Shown piece by piece: positions 28,101 through 36,699 of a DNA stretch of 64,000 nucleotides; positions within the stretch are counted from its first letter, which is position 1, and the number at the start of each line of letters is the position of its first letter. A program made the position numbers and the translations under genes. This DNA comes from Saprospiraceae bacterium (GTDB taxonomy: Bacteria > Bacteroidota > Bacteroidia > Chitinophagales > Saprospiraceae): contig JADJRO010000001.1 in assembly GCA_016712145.1 (NCBI GenBank), positions 1,364,001 to 1,428,000 on the forward strand, in the 5' to 3' direction. Under the pieces are notes generated by a model. The model was not told the origin of the DNA. It worked only from the letters and a program-made list of their open reading frames with translations, and did not search any database.

Positions 28101-29123
28101 GGGCAATTTACCGTAGCTACTGCAAGAATACGCTTGCATACCCATGGTAAGATCTTTTGGACAACTGAATTTTGGTGCTTTATCATCAACCACTTTAATA
28201 ATCTGGTTGTATTCGATAATGTCTCCATCACACCAATTCAAAATAACCCAACGACGAAGAATTTTATAGCTACTTCCACAAATTGGAATTATTAAATCCG
28301 AATAACTGGCATTCAATGTGGTACAACCTGATGGTACAGGCCAACCGGTAAAAGCTGGAGATGGTGCACCATTTGGTAATTTGGGATAAATGGTATCACA
28401 TGCAATATGCCTTCTATCAAAATCATCATAGTGATGCGGATATACGATGTCAATGAACGTAGGGCGAATTACACAAATGGTATCACTGCAATGTGAAGTA
28501 TTTCCGCTCTCATCTTCCGCCCACCAGGTTCTTATAATTCTACGAATGCAATAACTGTCGCATGGAAATGTTTTTACATTATCTGAATAACTTAAAATTA
28601 CAGCACCACAATAATCCCAACCATTGACCAGATACGAAGTCGGTCCAATCGAATCAATGGAAACTATAAAACTAGAAGGGATTGGAAAGCCCAATACTTC
28701 GGGAGTAATGGTATCACCACAACGAACGGTATCAGGTGCACAAATAAGTTCTGGCGGATATTTGTCTTCGATATATATTTTTCCCCAACACGAATTGCCG
28801 GATGCATTGTGCCAAATTTTAAAACTGTAGGTTTTTCTAATATCACTGGCGTCAAATAATAAATCGGGTTGCAAAGAGCCGTCTTTGTAATACACTTGAA
28901 TGGTGTAGTCGGCAGCAACACCGATCATGTCTTCCAAGACCATTTCAGGTGTTACCGTTGCCCGGCAAAACGTATTTAATGAAATCTGAACAACATCATT
29001 ACATGCCAAAGGTGGCAAAAAGGTGGCATTTGCCTTGTTGGCTGCAATTCCGATTGTAGGGATCCAACATCCCAGCACAAAAAACAAACGGAGCCATTTA
29101 AATAAAATCAAACTTCGGTTCAT
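25107..29123 (-). CDS. Large HYR-repeat surface protein with dockerin-like and T9SS sorting domains
   Basis: 1338 residues with a signal peptide (hydrophobic segment about 8-27, GIAANKA). Cys-rich HYR/Ig-like units fill about 35-930 (repeated RMDDPC, WFCCEDVGKTI and CSxDT-type motifs shared with the other adhesins of the cluster). A small beta domain at about 940-985, a dockerin-like repeat at about 990-1050 (NGVTTLDIVLIQRHILG, DVNNSKSITARDVSDIRR) and a cohesin-like domain follow. A T9SS type A sorting domain closes the protein (about 1258-1338, LSPNPFSEESILRF to DRMIVQD). It is the intact, more distant member of the family, probably a surface or matrix protein exported by T9SS. It stands as its own unit, with a terminator behind it and 374 bp in front. 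Confidence 0.9.
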   Translation of the reverse strand: MNRSLILFKWLRLFFVLGCWIPTIGIAANKANATFLPPLACNDVVQISLNTFCRATVTPEMVLEDMIGVAADYTIQVYYKDGSLQPDLLFDASDIRKTYSFKIWHNASGNSCWGKIYIEDKYPPELICAPDTVRCGDTITPEVLGFPIPSSFIVSIDSIGPTSYLVNGWDYCGAVILSYSDNVKTFPCDSYCIRRIIRTWWAEDESGNTSHCSDTICVIRPTFIDIVYPHHYDDFDRRHIACDTIYPKLPNGAPSPAFTGWPVPSGCTTLNASYSDLIIPICGSSYKILRRWVILNWCDGDIIEYNQIIKVVDDKAPKFSCPKDLTMGMQAYSCSSYGKLPAPDSVYDCSDWHYEIFTMLADSKSGTPQTRGKTYLVYDSIQQSYFLDGAPEGRIWIIYQLTDVCGNQSTCTIEVGVVDNLAPIPVCDQKTVVSLNIDGTAKAYAYTFDDGSLDNCGIDSFKVRRMDDPCKTGSDIFGDYVWFCCEDVGKTIQVVLQVSDFYGNKNTCMIEATVQDKEPPVVIPPTDITVECTFPIDWNNLSQFGVVRYHEADRQQIIIADPYYQKSNYIAGRDGIAFDNCEVQLSERYEKYIQCNSGTIVRWFVATDRQGLKDSAYQLITIINSHKFNSLDIHWPDDVTIYSCDNVQTHPDQTKYPWYDNKNCAQIAANYTDTKLFVADSTCFKIIRHWVVIDWCQYDRNDPNSYWDHTQVIAVKSSEPPTIESCGPVEFCDQNAFYNGTSKQCLGSYKLEGKGFDDCTEPQNLIWNYRLDENNDGSFGPVKSGSATAGVLPIGTHRLRWILTDQCGNSSTCDQVFTIKECKKPTPYCINGIVTVVMQGNGTITVWAKDLNLNSFDNCTQTDQLRYSFSPDIKDVSITYNCDSLFRQRVVTKTVRVYVTDEYGNQDYCETTIRIQDNNNVCPTNGPGFNLSGKTNKENADAIGNVEISFHEPTTGSALSQQTSNPSGNYAFQDLQLIEFYLTASKNDDITNGVTTLDIVLIQRHILGLKQLNSPYKVLAADVNNSKSITARDVSDIRRAILGITTEFPNATPVWKFVPTYHQFADSENPWDAPSYIDSKELQDRFNNADFTGIKTGDVDLSAVSNSKDEKSINRAESFSWNIGPIVRLENGLYRIDIQASKDQRIDGFQLGIKTRFDNLQFVDLVSGTIAIEKEEYKLTEKQLKISWASNASMEIKNSDILFSIILNDVQKTQLDKSFFEGIAGFLSEVYFNDQAHPLKIGVSGKQAVDLPMITSHSLSPNPFSEESILRFELHEQSLCQLKLFDLTGKLILSKELTGVRGNNEVIIHKKELGSGGLFYYVLSSSYGSVSDRMIVQD

Positions 29124-29497
29124 GGATAAACAGTTTAAGGTTTAGAGTAATCACGTGTAAGCTTAGCTCTTGCCGCATACCCTTCAAAATATATACCAAT
29201 TATTTATAATGCGTCCGGATTTGATAACTATTTAAAGAAGTTATCTATTATATATTAATGATTAATAACTAATTACATATATTAATATAATTATGTATGA
29301 TAATTAATTCATATGATTAAAAAATGTAAAATGTAGCTTGAGGGGAAAGGAATGTTGCAATGGTACAATTCTGCAATACTGCAATCTTGTACGGGTTTTA
29401 CTCAATATATTGAATGTTGCATGTTTGAGACCATGTTAGTTGACCAATAATTTTCAGGGATCCGAATCCCTCAACAGGTAAGCCTGTGTTGCAATTC
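29124..29497. other. Intergenic region between adhesin and uridine kinase genes
   Basis: 374 bp. AT-rich for 29200-29330, which is the likely promoter area of the 29123 gene. No gene, RNA or clear hairpin was recognised. Confidence 0.5.
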
Positions 29498-30106
29498 CTA
29501 TTTATTAATCTGTGCTTTGATATAGGCTGTCAAGACATCTACTCCCCGGTCAAAACTTTTGTTGTTGTTTATAATGAGATCCAACTCATCAATATAGGGT
29601 TCTATATATTTATCATAAGCCGGTGCCACATGATGCTCATACCGGTAGAGCACATCTTCCAAAGGATAATTTCGTTCGGTTTTATCCCGATTGATTCGTC
29701 TGATAATTTTCAAATTATCTTTTGCATGAATCAAAACAGAGAGATCCAATAAGGATCTGGTATCCTCATGATGCAATATAAACAGCCCTTCAATGATATA
29801 AATACGAGCAGGTTTTATGTGAATGGTCTTTGATTCCTGGCTGTCGTTGTTAAAGGTATACTCTTTGTGGATCACCGGCTCGCCTGCTTGCAATTTGTAC
29901 AAATCCTGAATAAATAACTCATGGTCAATGGCTTCAGGGATATCAAAATTGATGACACCTTGTGGATCCATGGTTTGGAATTGGCTGGGTTTGTAGTAAT
30001 TATCTTCAGAAATCAATCCCAGTTCTTCCTCTGAAAACCGTTTTCTCAGATTTTCAATGAATGCCGTTTTACCGGCCCCACTTCCCCCGCAAATTCCTAT
30101 AAACAT
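29498..30106 (-). CDS. udk: Uridine kinase
   Basis: 202 residues, normal size for the family. A P-loop lies at the N-terminus (GICGGSGAGKTAF), followed by the uridine kinase/phosphoribulokinase-type segments NFDIPEAIDH, KEYTFNNDS and YIIEGLFILH, and the Arg-rich lid IRRINRDKTERNYPLEDVLYRYE. It phosphorylates uridine and cytidine to UMP and CMP in the cytoplasm using ATP or GTP. It is divergent from the nucleoside transporter at 30173, 66 bp away, which fits a pyrimidine salvage pair sharing a control region. Confidence 0.9.
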   Translation of the reverse strand: MFIGICGGSGAGKTAFIENLRKRFSEEELGLISEDNYYKPSQFQTMDPQGVINFDIPEAIDHELFIQDLYKLQAGEPVIHKEYTFNNDSQESKTIHIKPARIYIIEGLFILHHEDTRSLLDLSVLIHAKDNLKIIRRINRDKTERNYPLEDVLYRYEHHVAPAYDKYIEPYIDELDLIINNNKSFDRGVDVLTAYIKAQINK

Positions 30107-30127
30107 ATACTTATCAATTCAGAAGCA

Positions 30128-30135
30128 TAAATTTG
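30128..30135 (+). promoter_or_regulatory. Possible Bacteroidota -7 box for the nucleoside transporter
   Basis: taaatttg fits the Bacteroidota -7 consensus TAnnTTTG and lies 38 bp before the ATG at 30173. A clear -33 TTTG partner is not seen. Confidence 0.4.
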
Positions 30136-30172
30136 AGTATTTATTTCTATTTTTCATTTTTTTATTCAAGGT

Positions 30173-31480
30173 ATGAACGGAATTGAAATACTTCGAGGGG
30201 TGATTGGTTTGGCTTCCTTGATTTTAATAAGTTATTTATTTAGCAACAACAAGAAAAATATTAATTGGAAATTAGTAGCTGTTGGCTGCTTTTTGCAAAT
30301 CATGTTTGCATTGGGTGTGATGAAAGTAAATTTTATTCACATCATCTTCCAATGGATCTCTTCGCGATTTGTAACCCTCATTGGAATCTTTCATAAAGGC
30401 ATAGAATTTTTATTTGGGAATTTAGCAGACCCCGGACAAGCCTGGGCTTTTGTTTTTGCAATCCAAGTGCTTCCCACCATCATCATTTTTTCTGCTCTGT
30501 CTGCTTTGCTTTATTATTTAGGCATCCTTCAAAAAATATGTTGGTTATTTGCCTGGTTGCTTTCAAAATCGATGAAACTTTCGGGTGCTGAAAGTTTATC
30601 CACCGCTGCTAATATTTTCCTGGGTCAAACAGAAGCACCGATTATGATAAGACCTTATTTAGCAGCCATGAATAAATCCGAAATCTTATTGATTATGGTT
30701 GGTGGCATGGCAAATACTGCAGGTTCGGTTTTAGGTGCTTATGTACAAATGCTTGGCGGAACAGACCCGGCTGCACAATCCTATTATGCACTTCATTTAT
30801 TGACTCAATCTATTATCTCTGCCCCAGCTGCCATCGTAGTTTCAAAAATTATGTTTCCAAATCCGGATGAATCCAACTTGCAACGCGATATTAAAGTTCC
30901 AAAATCAAGTTTGGGTAGAAATGCATTGGATGCAATATCCATGGGAACAACAGATGGTCTAAAATTAGCCGTCAATGTGGGTGCGATGCTGATTGTATTT
31001 ACTGCCCTGATTTATTTGACGGATGCCTTGTTATTGAAAATAGGATCTTTAACTCATTTGAATGCGATCATCATTGATTGGACCAACAACCGATACGACG
31101 GATTGAGTCTGCGGCTCTTGTTTGGTTACTTGTTTGCACCTTTAGCCTGGTTAATTGGTACGCCTTTACAAGATATCTTATCGGTTGGTCAATTATTAGG
31201 TGAGAAGATGATGGTCAATGAATTTTATGCGTATGGCACTTTATCAAAAATGTTGAATGAAAATATTTTAGAGCCTTTCTCAAAATCAACCTTGATTGTA
31301 ACGTATGCGCTTTCCGGATTTGCAAATTTTGCCAGTATCGGAATTCAAATTGGTGGTATCAGTACACTTGCTGAAAATCAACGGGAGAATTTAAGTTTGT
31401 TGGGAATTAAAGCACTGATTGGAGGAACCATTGCTTGTCTGATGACCGCCTGCGTGGCTGGTATGATCTATCAGGCTTAA
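30173..31480 (+). CDS. nupC: Concentrative nucleoside transporter (NupC/CNT family)
   Basis: 435 residues of mostly hydrophobic segments, the usual CNT length of about 400-430. Family signatures are visible: FLGQTEAPIMIRPYL in the middle (CNT substrate and ion site), GGMANTAGSVLGAY, and the C-terminal ALSGFANFASIGIQIGG. It imports nucleosides by Na+ or H+ symport across the inner membrane. It is paired with the divergent uridine kinase. Its stop codon overlaps the stop of rimM on the other strand (31477-31480), so the two genes are convergent with no space for a terminator. Confidence 0.93.
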   Translation: MNGIEILRGVIGLASLILISYLFSNNKKNINWKLVAVGCFLQIMFALGVMKVNFIHIIFQWISSRFVTLIGIFHKGIEFLFGNLADPGQAWAFVFAIQVLPTIIIFSALSALLYYLGILQKICWLFAWLLSKSMKLSGAESLSTAANIFLGQTEAPIMIRPYLAAMNKSEILLIMVGGMANTAGSVLGAYVQMLGGTDPAAQSYYALHLLTQSIISAPAAIVVSKIMFPNPDESNLQRDIKVPKSSLGRNALDAISMGTTDGLKLAVNVGAMLIVFTALIYLTDALLLKIGSLTHLNAIIIDWTNNRYDGLSLRLLFGYLFAPLAWLIGTPLQDILSVGQLLGEKMMVNEFYAYGTLSKMLNENILEPFSKSTLIVTYALSGFANFASIGIQIGGISTLAENQRENLSLLGIKALIGGTIACLMTACVAGMIYQA

Positions 31481-31995
31481 AGTTCGAACATCCCATCTGG
31501 TAATTGCATGTGAATGGTTTTCTTAGTATCATCCACTTCTGTTATCCATTCATCCCGTAACAAAATGTAATGTTCTTTATTCTGATACAAGATAACCGCC
31601 ATCAATTGTTGGGGAAATTCTTCAATTGCCTGTATGATACCCGATTGTCCTGAAGTCTCATCCATTAAAATGTAGCCGACCCAACTGGGTTCTATTTCTT
31701 CTTCTGATTGCGTCGTGTCTGGAACGTCTTTCATTCTGGATTGATCCACATAGATGGTTTGATTACTCAATAGGGCAGCGTCTTCCGGATTGGTAACATC
31801 GCGTAGGTTTACCAACCAACTTTCGTCAGCAGAAATTTTGTCTATAAAATATGGAATTGGATTCCCTTCAACATTAAAAAAAATGACCTTATTTTTTTTT
31901 ACAAATGCCTGGTATGCTTTATCAATAGAGATCCAAAGGGCTCCTTTGAGTCCATATACTTTATACGATTTTCCTGCTTCAATTAATTGAATCAT
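31477..31995 (-). CDS. rimM: 16S rRNA processing protein RimM
   Basis: About 172 residues from ATG 31995 (MIQLIEAGKSYKVYGLKGAL). This start is preferred over the longer frame because the family begins just before the G.(H)G.KG motif and because it gives an ATGA overlap with the upstream lipoprotein gene. RimM N-domain features: VYGLKGALWISID, NPIPYFIDKI, VTNPEDAALL. The PRC-like C-domain has VGYILMDETSGQSGIIQ, and the protein ends in the family's typical LPDGMFEL. It binds ribosomal protein S19 and assists maturation of the 30S head. The usual partners rpsP and trmD are not next to it. Confidence 0.85.
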   Translation of the reverse strand: MIQLIEAGKSYKVYGLKGALWISIDKAYQAFVKKNKVIFFNVEGNPIPYFIDKISADESWLVNLRDVTNPEDAALLSNQTIYVDQSRMKDVPDTTQSEEEIEPSWVGYILMDETSGQSGIIQAIEEFPQQLMAVILYQNKEHYILLRDEWITEVDDTKKTIHMQLPDGMFEL

Positions 31996-32783
31996 AAAAT
32001 CCTGGATGAAACAAGCGTTTGCTTTAATATCAAACCTTTTTCCGCGCGATCTCTGAAGGATTGGGTCAGATTGGTATTCTGGGTATCCAAAATCCACAGT
32101 TCGCGAAATACCAAACCAATGCCTCGCGCATAGCGTGCTTCAGAATACCGCTTGCTGATAATGTCTTCGTCATCAACTTCCACCACCTTGCATACTTTAT
32201 CGTAAACAGTTGTTCCAATATGCTCTTGTTTATCTACATACTTGTACCGGTAATACCAATCATCAAAAGCAACCAGCAATTCACCGCGAATCACTATGCT
32301 TGTTTTGGGTTGTATCATGCTATTGCCATCCCATGCCTTGTTGGTTAACACCGGAAACACCAGACGGACAAATGACAATCCATTTTCCTTTTTAATTACA
32401 TGCAAGGAATTGCTTTCAATAAACGAAGAATTTATCAATTCCCAGCCCAATGAAGTGTCCCTGGCATAAAATACATTCAGCCTGTAAATTAATTGATTGA
32501 CTGCATCTCTAAACGTGTCAACGACGACTTCACGAATAAACGAACGGGAAGAATCAATTTGAACTGTAGCCTGCAAGGAATAAATAATTGAATCTGTTTG
32601 ATAGATCCATTCATTGCCAATGCTTATTGGAAAATAATTATATCCAAGCTGTTCATCATCTAATGGATCGGTTTCATTTTTTGAACAAGCACACCAAGTC
32701 AATATACACATTCCAAAAACAAGCGCATGTAAGATGTTGCTTCTGTTTTTTCTTGATGAAATTGGAATGTTGAAATTTATCAT
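31992..32783 (-). CDS. Putative lipoprotein of unknown function
   Basis: 263 residues. The N-terminus is basic then hydrophobic (ILHALVFGMCILTWCACSKNE), with two candidate lipobox cysteines followed by SKNETDPLDDE, an acidic stretch like that of exported Bacteroidota lipoproteins. The mature part begins NYFPISIGNEWIYQTDSI, typical of beta-rich hypothetical Bacteroidota lipoproteins. No enzyme motif was recognised. It overlaps rimM by 4 nt and follows mnmA by 7 nt, so the three genes probably form one transcript in the order mnmA, lipoprotein, rimM. Confidence 0.75.
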   Translation of the reverse strand: MINFNIPISSRKNRSNILHALVFGMCILTWCACSKNETDPLDDEQLGYNYFPISIGNEWIYQTDSIIYSLQATVQIDSSRSFIREVVVDTFRDAVNQLIYRLNVFYARDTSLGWELINSSFIESNSLHVIKKENGLSFVRLVFPVLTNKAWDGNSMIQPKTSIVIRGELLVAFDDWYYRYKYVDKQEHIGTTVYDKVCKVVEVDDEDIISKRYSEARYARGIGLVFRELWILDTQNTNLTQSFRDRAEKGLILKQTLVSSRIL

Positions 32784-32790
32784 GGATGCA

Positions 32791-33891
32791 TTAATTAATT
32801 ATTGATCGATATAAAATTCCTCCACAAACCACATCGTCTCCTTCATAAACTACAGCAGATTGGCCGGGAGCAATTCCCTTTACCGGACCGATAAAATCAA
32901 TTTCCAAATGATCTCCTGTAGACTTAACGATTGATTGATGACCTGCATCTTTATATCTTATTTTCGTAACGTATTCCGTGTTGGCATTTGTTTCAGGATA
33001 TTTTAACCAATTGACTTTATTTACAAAACACTTTTGACGAATTAAATCGTCTTCTTCAGTCAACATCACTGCATTGGTTTCCGGAAAAATTTCTGCCACA
33101 AACATGGGTTTGCCAAACGCTTTTCCAAGACCCTTGCGTTGGCCGATGGTAAAAAAAGGATAGCCCTCATGTTGGCCAATGACATTTCCATTTTTGTCAA
33201 TAAAATTTCCATTTTTTACTTTTTCCTCCAATCCTTCAACGCGTCGTTTTAGAAAACCCCGGTAATCATTATCCGGAACAAAACAAATTTCATAGCTCTC
33301 AGCTTGTTTCGACAGATCGCTGTAACCCCGATCGTACGCAATTTTACGAACTTCCGGTTTTAATAATTCAGACAAGGGAAACATGCTTCTACGCAGGGAT
33401 TCCTGACTTAAACCCCAAAGTACATAAGACTGGTCTTTATTGAGATCATGGGCTTTGGAAACAAAATAACGGCCATCCTTTTGATGAATTCGCGCATAAT
33501 GACCCGTTGCAATGAATTCACAATCCAAGGTATTTGCCCTTTTTAACAGCGCATTCCATTTGATGTGTGTATTGCACAGGATGCAAGGATTTGGCGTCCT
33601 GCCGGCAAGGTATTCATCCACAAAATCTTCAATAACCGCATCTCCAAATTCATCCCTGATGTCCAGTATGAAATGGTGAAAACCCATATCAACAGCCACT
33701 CTCCGGGCATCTTGTAAGGAGTCCAAATTGCAACAGCCCGTTTCCTTTTTGGAGGATCCCGAACTGGCATAATCCCAGGTTTTCATGGTTACCCCAATCA
33801 CTTCGTATCCGGCTTCATGCAGTAATAGCGCCGTAACGGTACTGTCAATACCCCCACTCATGGCCACCAATATTTTGCCGTTTTTACTCAT
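32791..33891 (-). CDS. mnmA: tRNA-specific 2-thiouridylase MnmA
   Basis: 366 residues, standard length. The PP-loop SGGIDST lies near residues 10-17. The nucleophilic cysteine region NPCILCN is near 100 and the second catalytic cysteine is in the ICFVPDNDYRGFL motif near 200. TGHYARI and FTIGQRKGLG are family signatures, and the C-terminal beta barrel ends PGQSAVVYEGDDVVCGG. It uses persulfide sulfur and ATP to make s2U34 in tRNAs for Lys, Glu and Gln. It is first gene of the unit with the lipoprotein and rimM. Confidence 0.95.
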   Translation of the reverse strand: MSKNGKILVAMSGGIDSTVTALLLHEAGYEVIGVTMKTWDYASSGSSKKETGCCNLDSLQDARRVAVDMGFHHFILDIRDEFGDAVIEDFVDEYLAGRTPNPCILCNTHIKWNALLKRANTLDCEFIATGHYARIHQKDGRYFVSKAHDLNKDQSYVLWGLSQESLRRSMFPLSELLKPEVRKIAYDRGYSDLSKQAESYEICFVPDNDYRGFLKRRVEGLEEKVKNGNFIDKNGNVIGQHEGYPFFTIGQRKGLGKAFGKPMFVAEIFPETNAVMLTEEDDLIRQKCFVNKVNWLKYPETNANTEYVTKIRYKDAGHQSIVKSTGDHLEIDFIGPVKGIAPGQSAVVYEGDDVVCGGILYRSIIN

Positions 33892-33905
33892 AAAAGACTA
33901 AGATA

Positions 33906-33913
33906 CAAAGATA
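33906..33913 (-). promoter_or_regulatory. Possible -7 box for mnmA
   Basis: On the minus strand TATCTTTG (complement of 33906-33913) matches TAnnTTTG and lies 15 bp before the mnmA ATG, giving a very short leader. No good -33 element is seen. Confidence 0.4.
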
Positions 33914-34136
33914 TAATACATTATAATAATCAGTAATATTAATTTAATTTCATGGGATATCAGATTTCTTAGGATCAATTTCCCGATTTGAATGCAACAT
34001 GAATTGCAATTTCTTATCTTTATTAAGATTTTTTCAGTGAAATTGTTTTCGTGAAGGGGAATGGATGTATTGAAAATGAATCAGCAAATAGGTGATAGTT
34101 GGTGGATGATAGTTGATAGCAGGAACAGTGCCATCT

Positions 34137-34240
34137 CTTTGCTTCCTTGCTTCTTTGCTTCTTTGCTTCTTTGCTTCCTTGCTTCGTTGCTTCTTTGCTT
34201 CCTTGCTTCTTTGCTTCTTTGCTTCTTTGCTTCATTGCTT
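34137..34240. repeat. 8-bp tandem repeat array (cttctttg type)
   Basis: About 13 imperfect copies of the octamer cttctttg, with variants cttccttg, cttcgttg and cttcattg. Just after it comes tctgcgtctttgcgtgaaaa, which looks like the edge of a dispersed intergenic repeat. Small open frames across it (KEAKKQ on one strand, SLLLCFLA on the other) are products of the repeat and are not called as genes. The remaining parts of 33914-34370 hold nothing recognisable. Confidence 0.85.
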
Positions 34241-34370
34241 TTTGTCTCCTCTGCGTCTTTGCGTGAAAATTATTAGCTAATGGGACTTAGGTGATTGACA
34301 TTTGTGAATTATTATAATTTTTTAAACATAATCATAAACAATAACCAATTAAAACCATAAAATAAGCAAC

Positions 34371-34991
34371 ATGAAAAAATGTACCCTTTCATTTCTTTTT
34401 TTAATTGCTTTAACTTTTAGTTTAAAAGCACAGTTAAACCAAAATTATGAATCTGCCTCAACGCTTGGTAAAAAAGGCATGAATCTAAGTTCCTATTATT
34501 CCAGTCTTCAATTGGTATGTGATCATTCACCGGAATACCAGGATAACGAATACATAAGGAATTTTGGACTTCGTCTCGGATATGGAATTACAAATCGATT
34601 TGATTTACAGCTGAGTTATTCTTATTTAAGTTTGGTTGACCTAAATCATCATTTCTGTATAAGTCCGAAATATTCAATTTATAAAAATAAAATTGCTGCC
34701 AGCATTCCCTTGAGTTTTTATTTTGGCAATGAAGGCAAACTCTTTACCCTAAGTCCTAAAATTATATTAACCCAACCAATCAGTCAATATCTTGATATTT
34801 CACTGATTCCGAAAATGGAAATTGCAGTCGGTGGTTCTTTTGAACGTTTCTATTCTGTTTCAATCGGATTTGGGGTAAGTAAGAATCTTCAAAAATGGGC
34901 AATCCGTCCTGAACTTGGATTGCACCATAAACTCAGCAGCAGTTCTGCTGTTTGGAGTTATGGACTAGGATTTCAATATAAATTTAAATAG
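34371..34991 (+). CDS. Outer-membrane beta-barrel protein, unknown function
   Basis: 206 residues with a clear signal peptide (MKKCTLSFLFLIALTFSLKAQ). The mature part alternates polar and aromatic residues in strand-like stretches (LRLGYGITNRFDLQLSYSY, AASIPLSFYFGN, EIAVGGSFERFYSVSIGFG) and ends in an aromatic strand, YGLGFQYKFK, as expected of a small outer-membrane barrel. It stands alone on the plus strand. The substrate is unknown. Confidence 0.7.
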   Translation: MKKCTLSFLFLIALTFSLKAQLNQNYESASTLGKKGMNLSSYYSSLQLVCDHSPEYQDNEYIRNFGLRLGYGITNRFDLQLSYSYLSLVDLNHHFCISPKYSIYKNKIAASIPLSFYFGNEGKLFTLSPKIILTQPISQYLDISLIPKMEIAVGGSFERFYSVSIGFGVSKNLQKWAIRPELGLHHKLSSSSAVWSYGLGFQYKFK

Positions 34992-35037
34992 AATTCAATT
35001 TCTATTTTATAAGTCTTTAATTACAAATACATTTTAA

Positions 35038-35454
35038 CTATCGCGCTGCTTTGATGTAACCCCAGCCTTCGTGTTGGCGGGATATGATTTCATAAATCCC
35101 ATCCGGTACCGTTTGGACGCCAGGTAAAAGTTGCGATTTATCCAATGCATTGTTTTTCAGTGCAACTTCACATACTTTAAACGTGACATTTTTTTTCGCA
35201 GCAAACTTAATAACATCATTAGAAACCACCGAGTTGCCGGTGGTAATCATATCCATTGATTTTGCATAAAAGACGACTTCAATGTTTGCATCCGGAGACA
35301 TATTTGTAATTTCTTTAATCCAACGTATGACCATTTGGTGGACAATTGTATCTTTTGAAGTTACATCAAATACTACGTTATAAGGAGCGGATTGCGCTTT
35401 TAAAATATTGCCACACAACAAGAGCAAACAACTAAATAGCACTGCGTTTTTCAT
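35038..35454 (-). CDS. Exported DsrE-like protein
   Basis: 138 residues with a signal peptide (MKNAVLFSCLLLLCGNILKAQ). The mature part has the DsrE/DsrF-like pattern: a first strand YNVVFDVTSKD, a helix VIRWIKEITNM, a strand IEVVFYAKSMDM, a conserved Cys in VTFKVCEVALKNN, and the C-terminal LLPGVQTVPDGIYEIISRQHEGWGYI. Cytoplasmic DsrE proteins take part in sulfur transfer, but the signal peptide here indicates a periplasmic role that is unknown. It follows the Tat-type gene at 35470 by 15 bp, and the two share the LLPG.Q.VP.G end motif. Confidence 0.75.
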   Translation of the reverse strand: MKNAVLFSCLLLLCGNILKAQSAPYNVVFDVTSKDTIVHQMVIRWIKEITNMSPDANIEVVFYAKSMDMITTGNSVVSNDVIKFAAKKNVTFKVCEVALKNNALDKSQLLPGVQTVPDGIYEIISRQHEGWGYIKAAR

Positions 35455-35469
35455 TTCAATGAGCTTATT

Positions 35470-36189
35470 TTATCCTGCAAAAATATATTTACACTTATGT
35501 TCCTGAGCACGACCCAAAGCCCAAACACCAGAAGGAACCAATTGAATTCCGGGAAGTAATCCCTCGATCCAATCTTTTCTAACATCTGCGGCCACTTTGC
35601 CCATCTGTTCGGCAACTACTGCGCTGTAAACCGTGATTGCAGCTTCACAAACACAAAATAAAACACCTTGGGATTGCAACTGATTGATTCCAATTTCAAC
35701 CTCACCAATTCCAGGAATTTTAAAGTCTCCCTTCATAGGCATCCAAAAAGGATTTCGCGTTGCAGGAGTTTTGGTTTTGGGATCTTCTGCCTTAAACGTC
35801 TCACCAAATTTATAAGTGGACCATAAGCGATCTTCAAAAGCATAGGCAATAGCATCATGACGCAGCACGACCACTACACCGCAATCACTCGGAGGACTTC
35901 CGGTTGCTCCGTTAGTTAATAAAAAAACTTTAGGCCATGCAAAGGGAAACAAGCCATTTGGATGCGGAGCATCGTAAACGACACGGTGGGTACCTTTTAT
36001 TTTATTAAACCATAAATCTGCTGGATGCGTTGCCGGTGGGCGCGCTTTTGCAGTAGTTGGTTTCTGTTGTTGTCCAACGAGATTGAGCGGAGAAGCAATG
36101 GCAGTTAATCCAAGTGCAGTTGCAACACTTGCAATGGCACCGAGAAAACCTCTGCGCTCGGTGGTTTGATTTAATTTGTCGTCAGTCAT
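35470..36189 (-). CDS. Tat-exported DsrE-like protein
   Basis: 239 residues. The N-terminus has a twin-arginine motif (ERRGFLGAIASVATALGLTAIA), pointing to export by the Tat pathway. The mature domain has strands KVFLLTNG and GVVVVLRHDAIAYAF, a CVCEAAI segment with two cysteines, and the ending LLPGIQLVPSGVWALGRAQEHKCKYI, aligned with the neighbouring 138-residue protein. Both appear to be DsrE-family. Folded export suggests a bound cofactor or assembly with a partner before export, but no cofactor motif beyond the cysteines is visible. It forms a two-gene unit with 35038-35454. Confidence 0.75.
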   Translation of the reverse strand: MTDDKLNQTTERRGFLGAIASVATALGLTAIASPLNLVGQQQKPTTAKARPPATHPADLWFNKIKGTHRVVYDAPHPNGLFPFAWPKVFLLTNGATGSPPSDCGVVVVLRHDAIAYAFEDRLWSTYKFGETFKAEDPKTKTPATRNPFWMPMKGDFKIPGIGEVEIGINQLQSQGVLFCVCEAAITVYSAVVAEQMGKVAADVRKDWIEGLLPGIQLVPSGVWALGRAQEHKCKYIFAG

Positions 36190-36699
36190 TTTTATTTTAT
36201 TTATTGCGTAAAATAATTTGGATTTAAATTTTAATGAACAAACATTTCATGTATATTTTAAACAACAAGTGAAACACTTATCGAGAATTATCTAAAGTCT
36301 TAATACCATTAAATAAAACTTCTTTATTACAATTCCCAAAAAGCCTGGTTGAAAATGCAATTCTATTAATGTCATTAAATACTATCGCAAGCAAAGATGA
36401 GGATAAGTATATCCCATGTCAATCCCATAAGTATGGGAGATTGGGTAGGAAGGGAATAGTTGGAGAAAAGTAATCCTTATAAGTATGCAGAATCACCTGG
36501 CTTAAATTCAATTCCAATAAAATTTCACTAAAAGACAATTATTGTAACGTAACTATTCCCATGGACTCATCTCAATTATCCACAATATTAAATATACCCA
36601 ACTACTAAGAAAAGAAAGACTAAAGTGTCATTCTATTTTTAGAAGTGGAATATTAATATCATTATAACCATCAAATTCCATATTTGTAAATTAAACAAA
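36190..36699. other. Intergenic region of about 510 bp
   Basis: No gene was recognised. A short hairpin, tcccata/tatggga at 36423-36438, has no T-run after it. The region separates the DsrE pair from the 3' end of the long kinase/PP2C operon, and no strong terminator for that operon is visible. Confidence 0.5.

Noticed and set aside
34023..34276. Open frames across the octamer repeat (KEAKKQ-type and SLLLCFLA-type)
   Set aside because: Both come from an 8-bp repeat read in three frames; neither has a domain or conserved start.
36423..36438. Terminator of the kinase operon
   Set aside because: The stem is short, has no T-run, and is more than 250 bp past the last gene.
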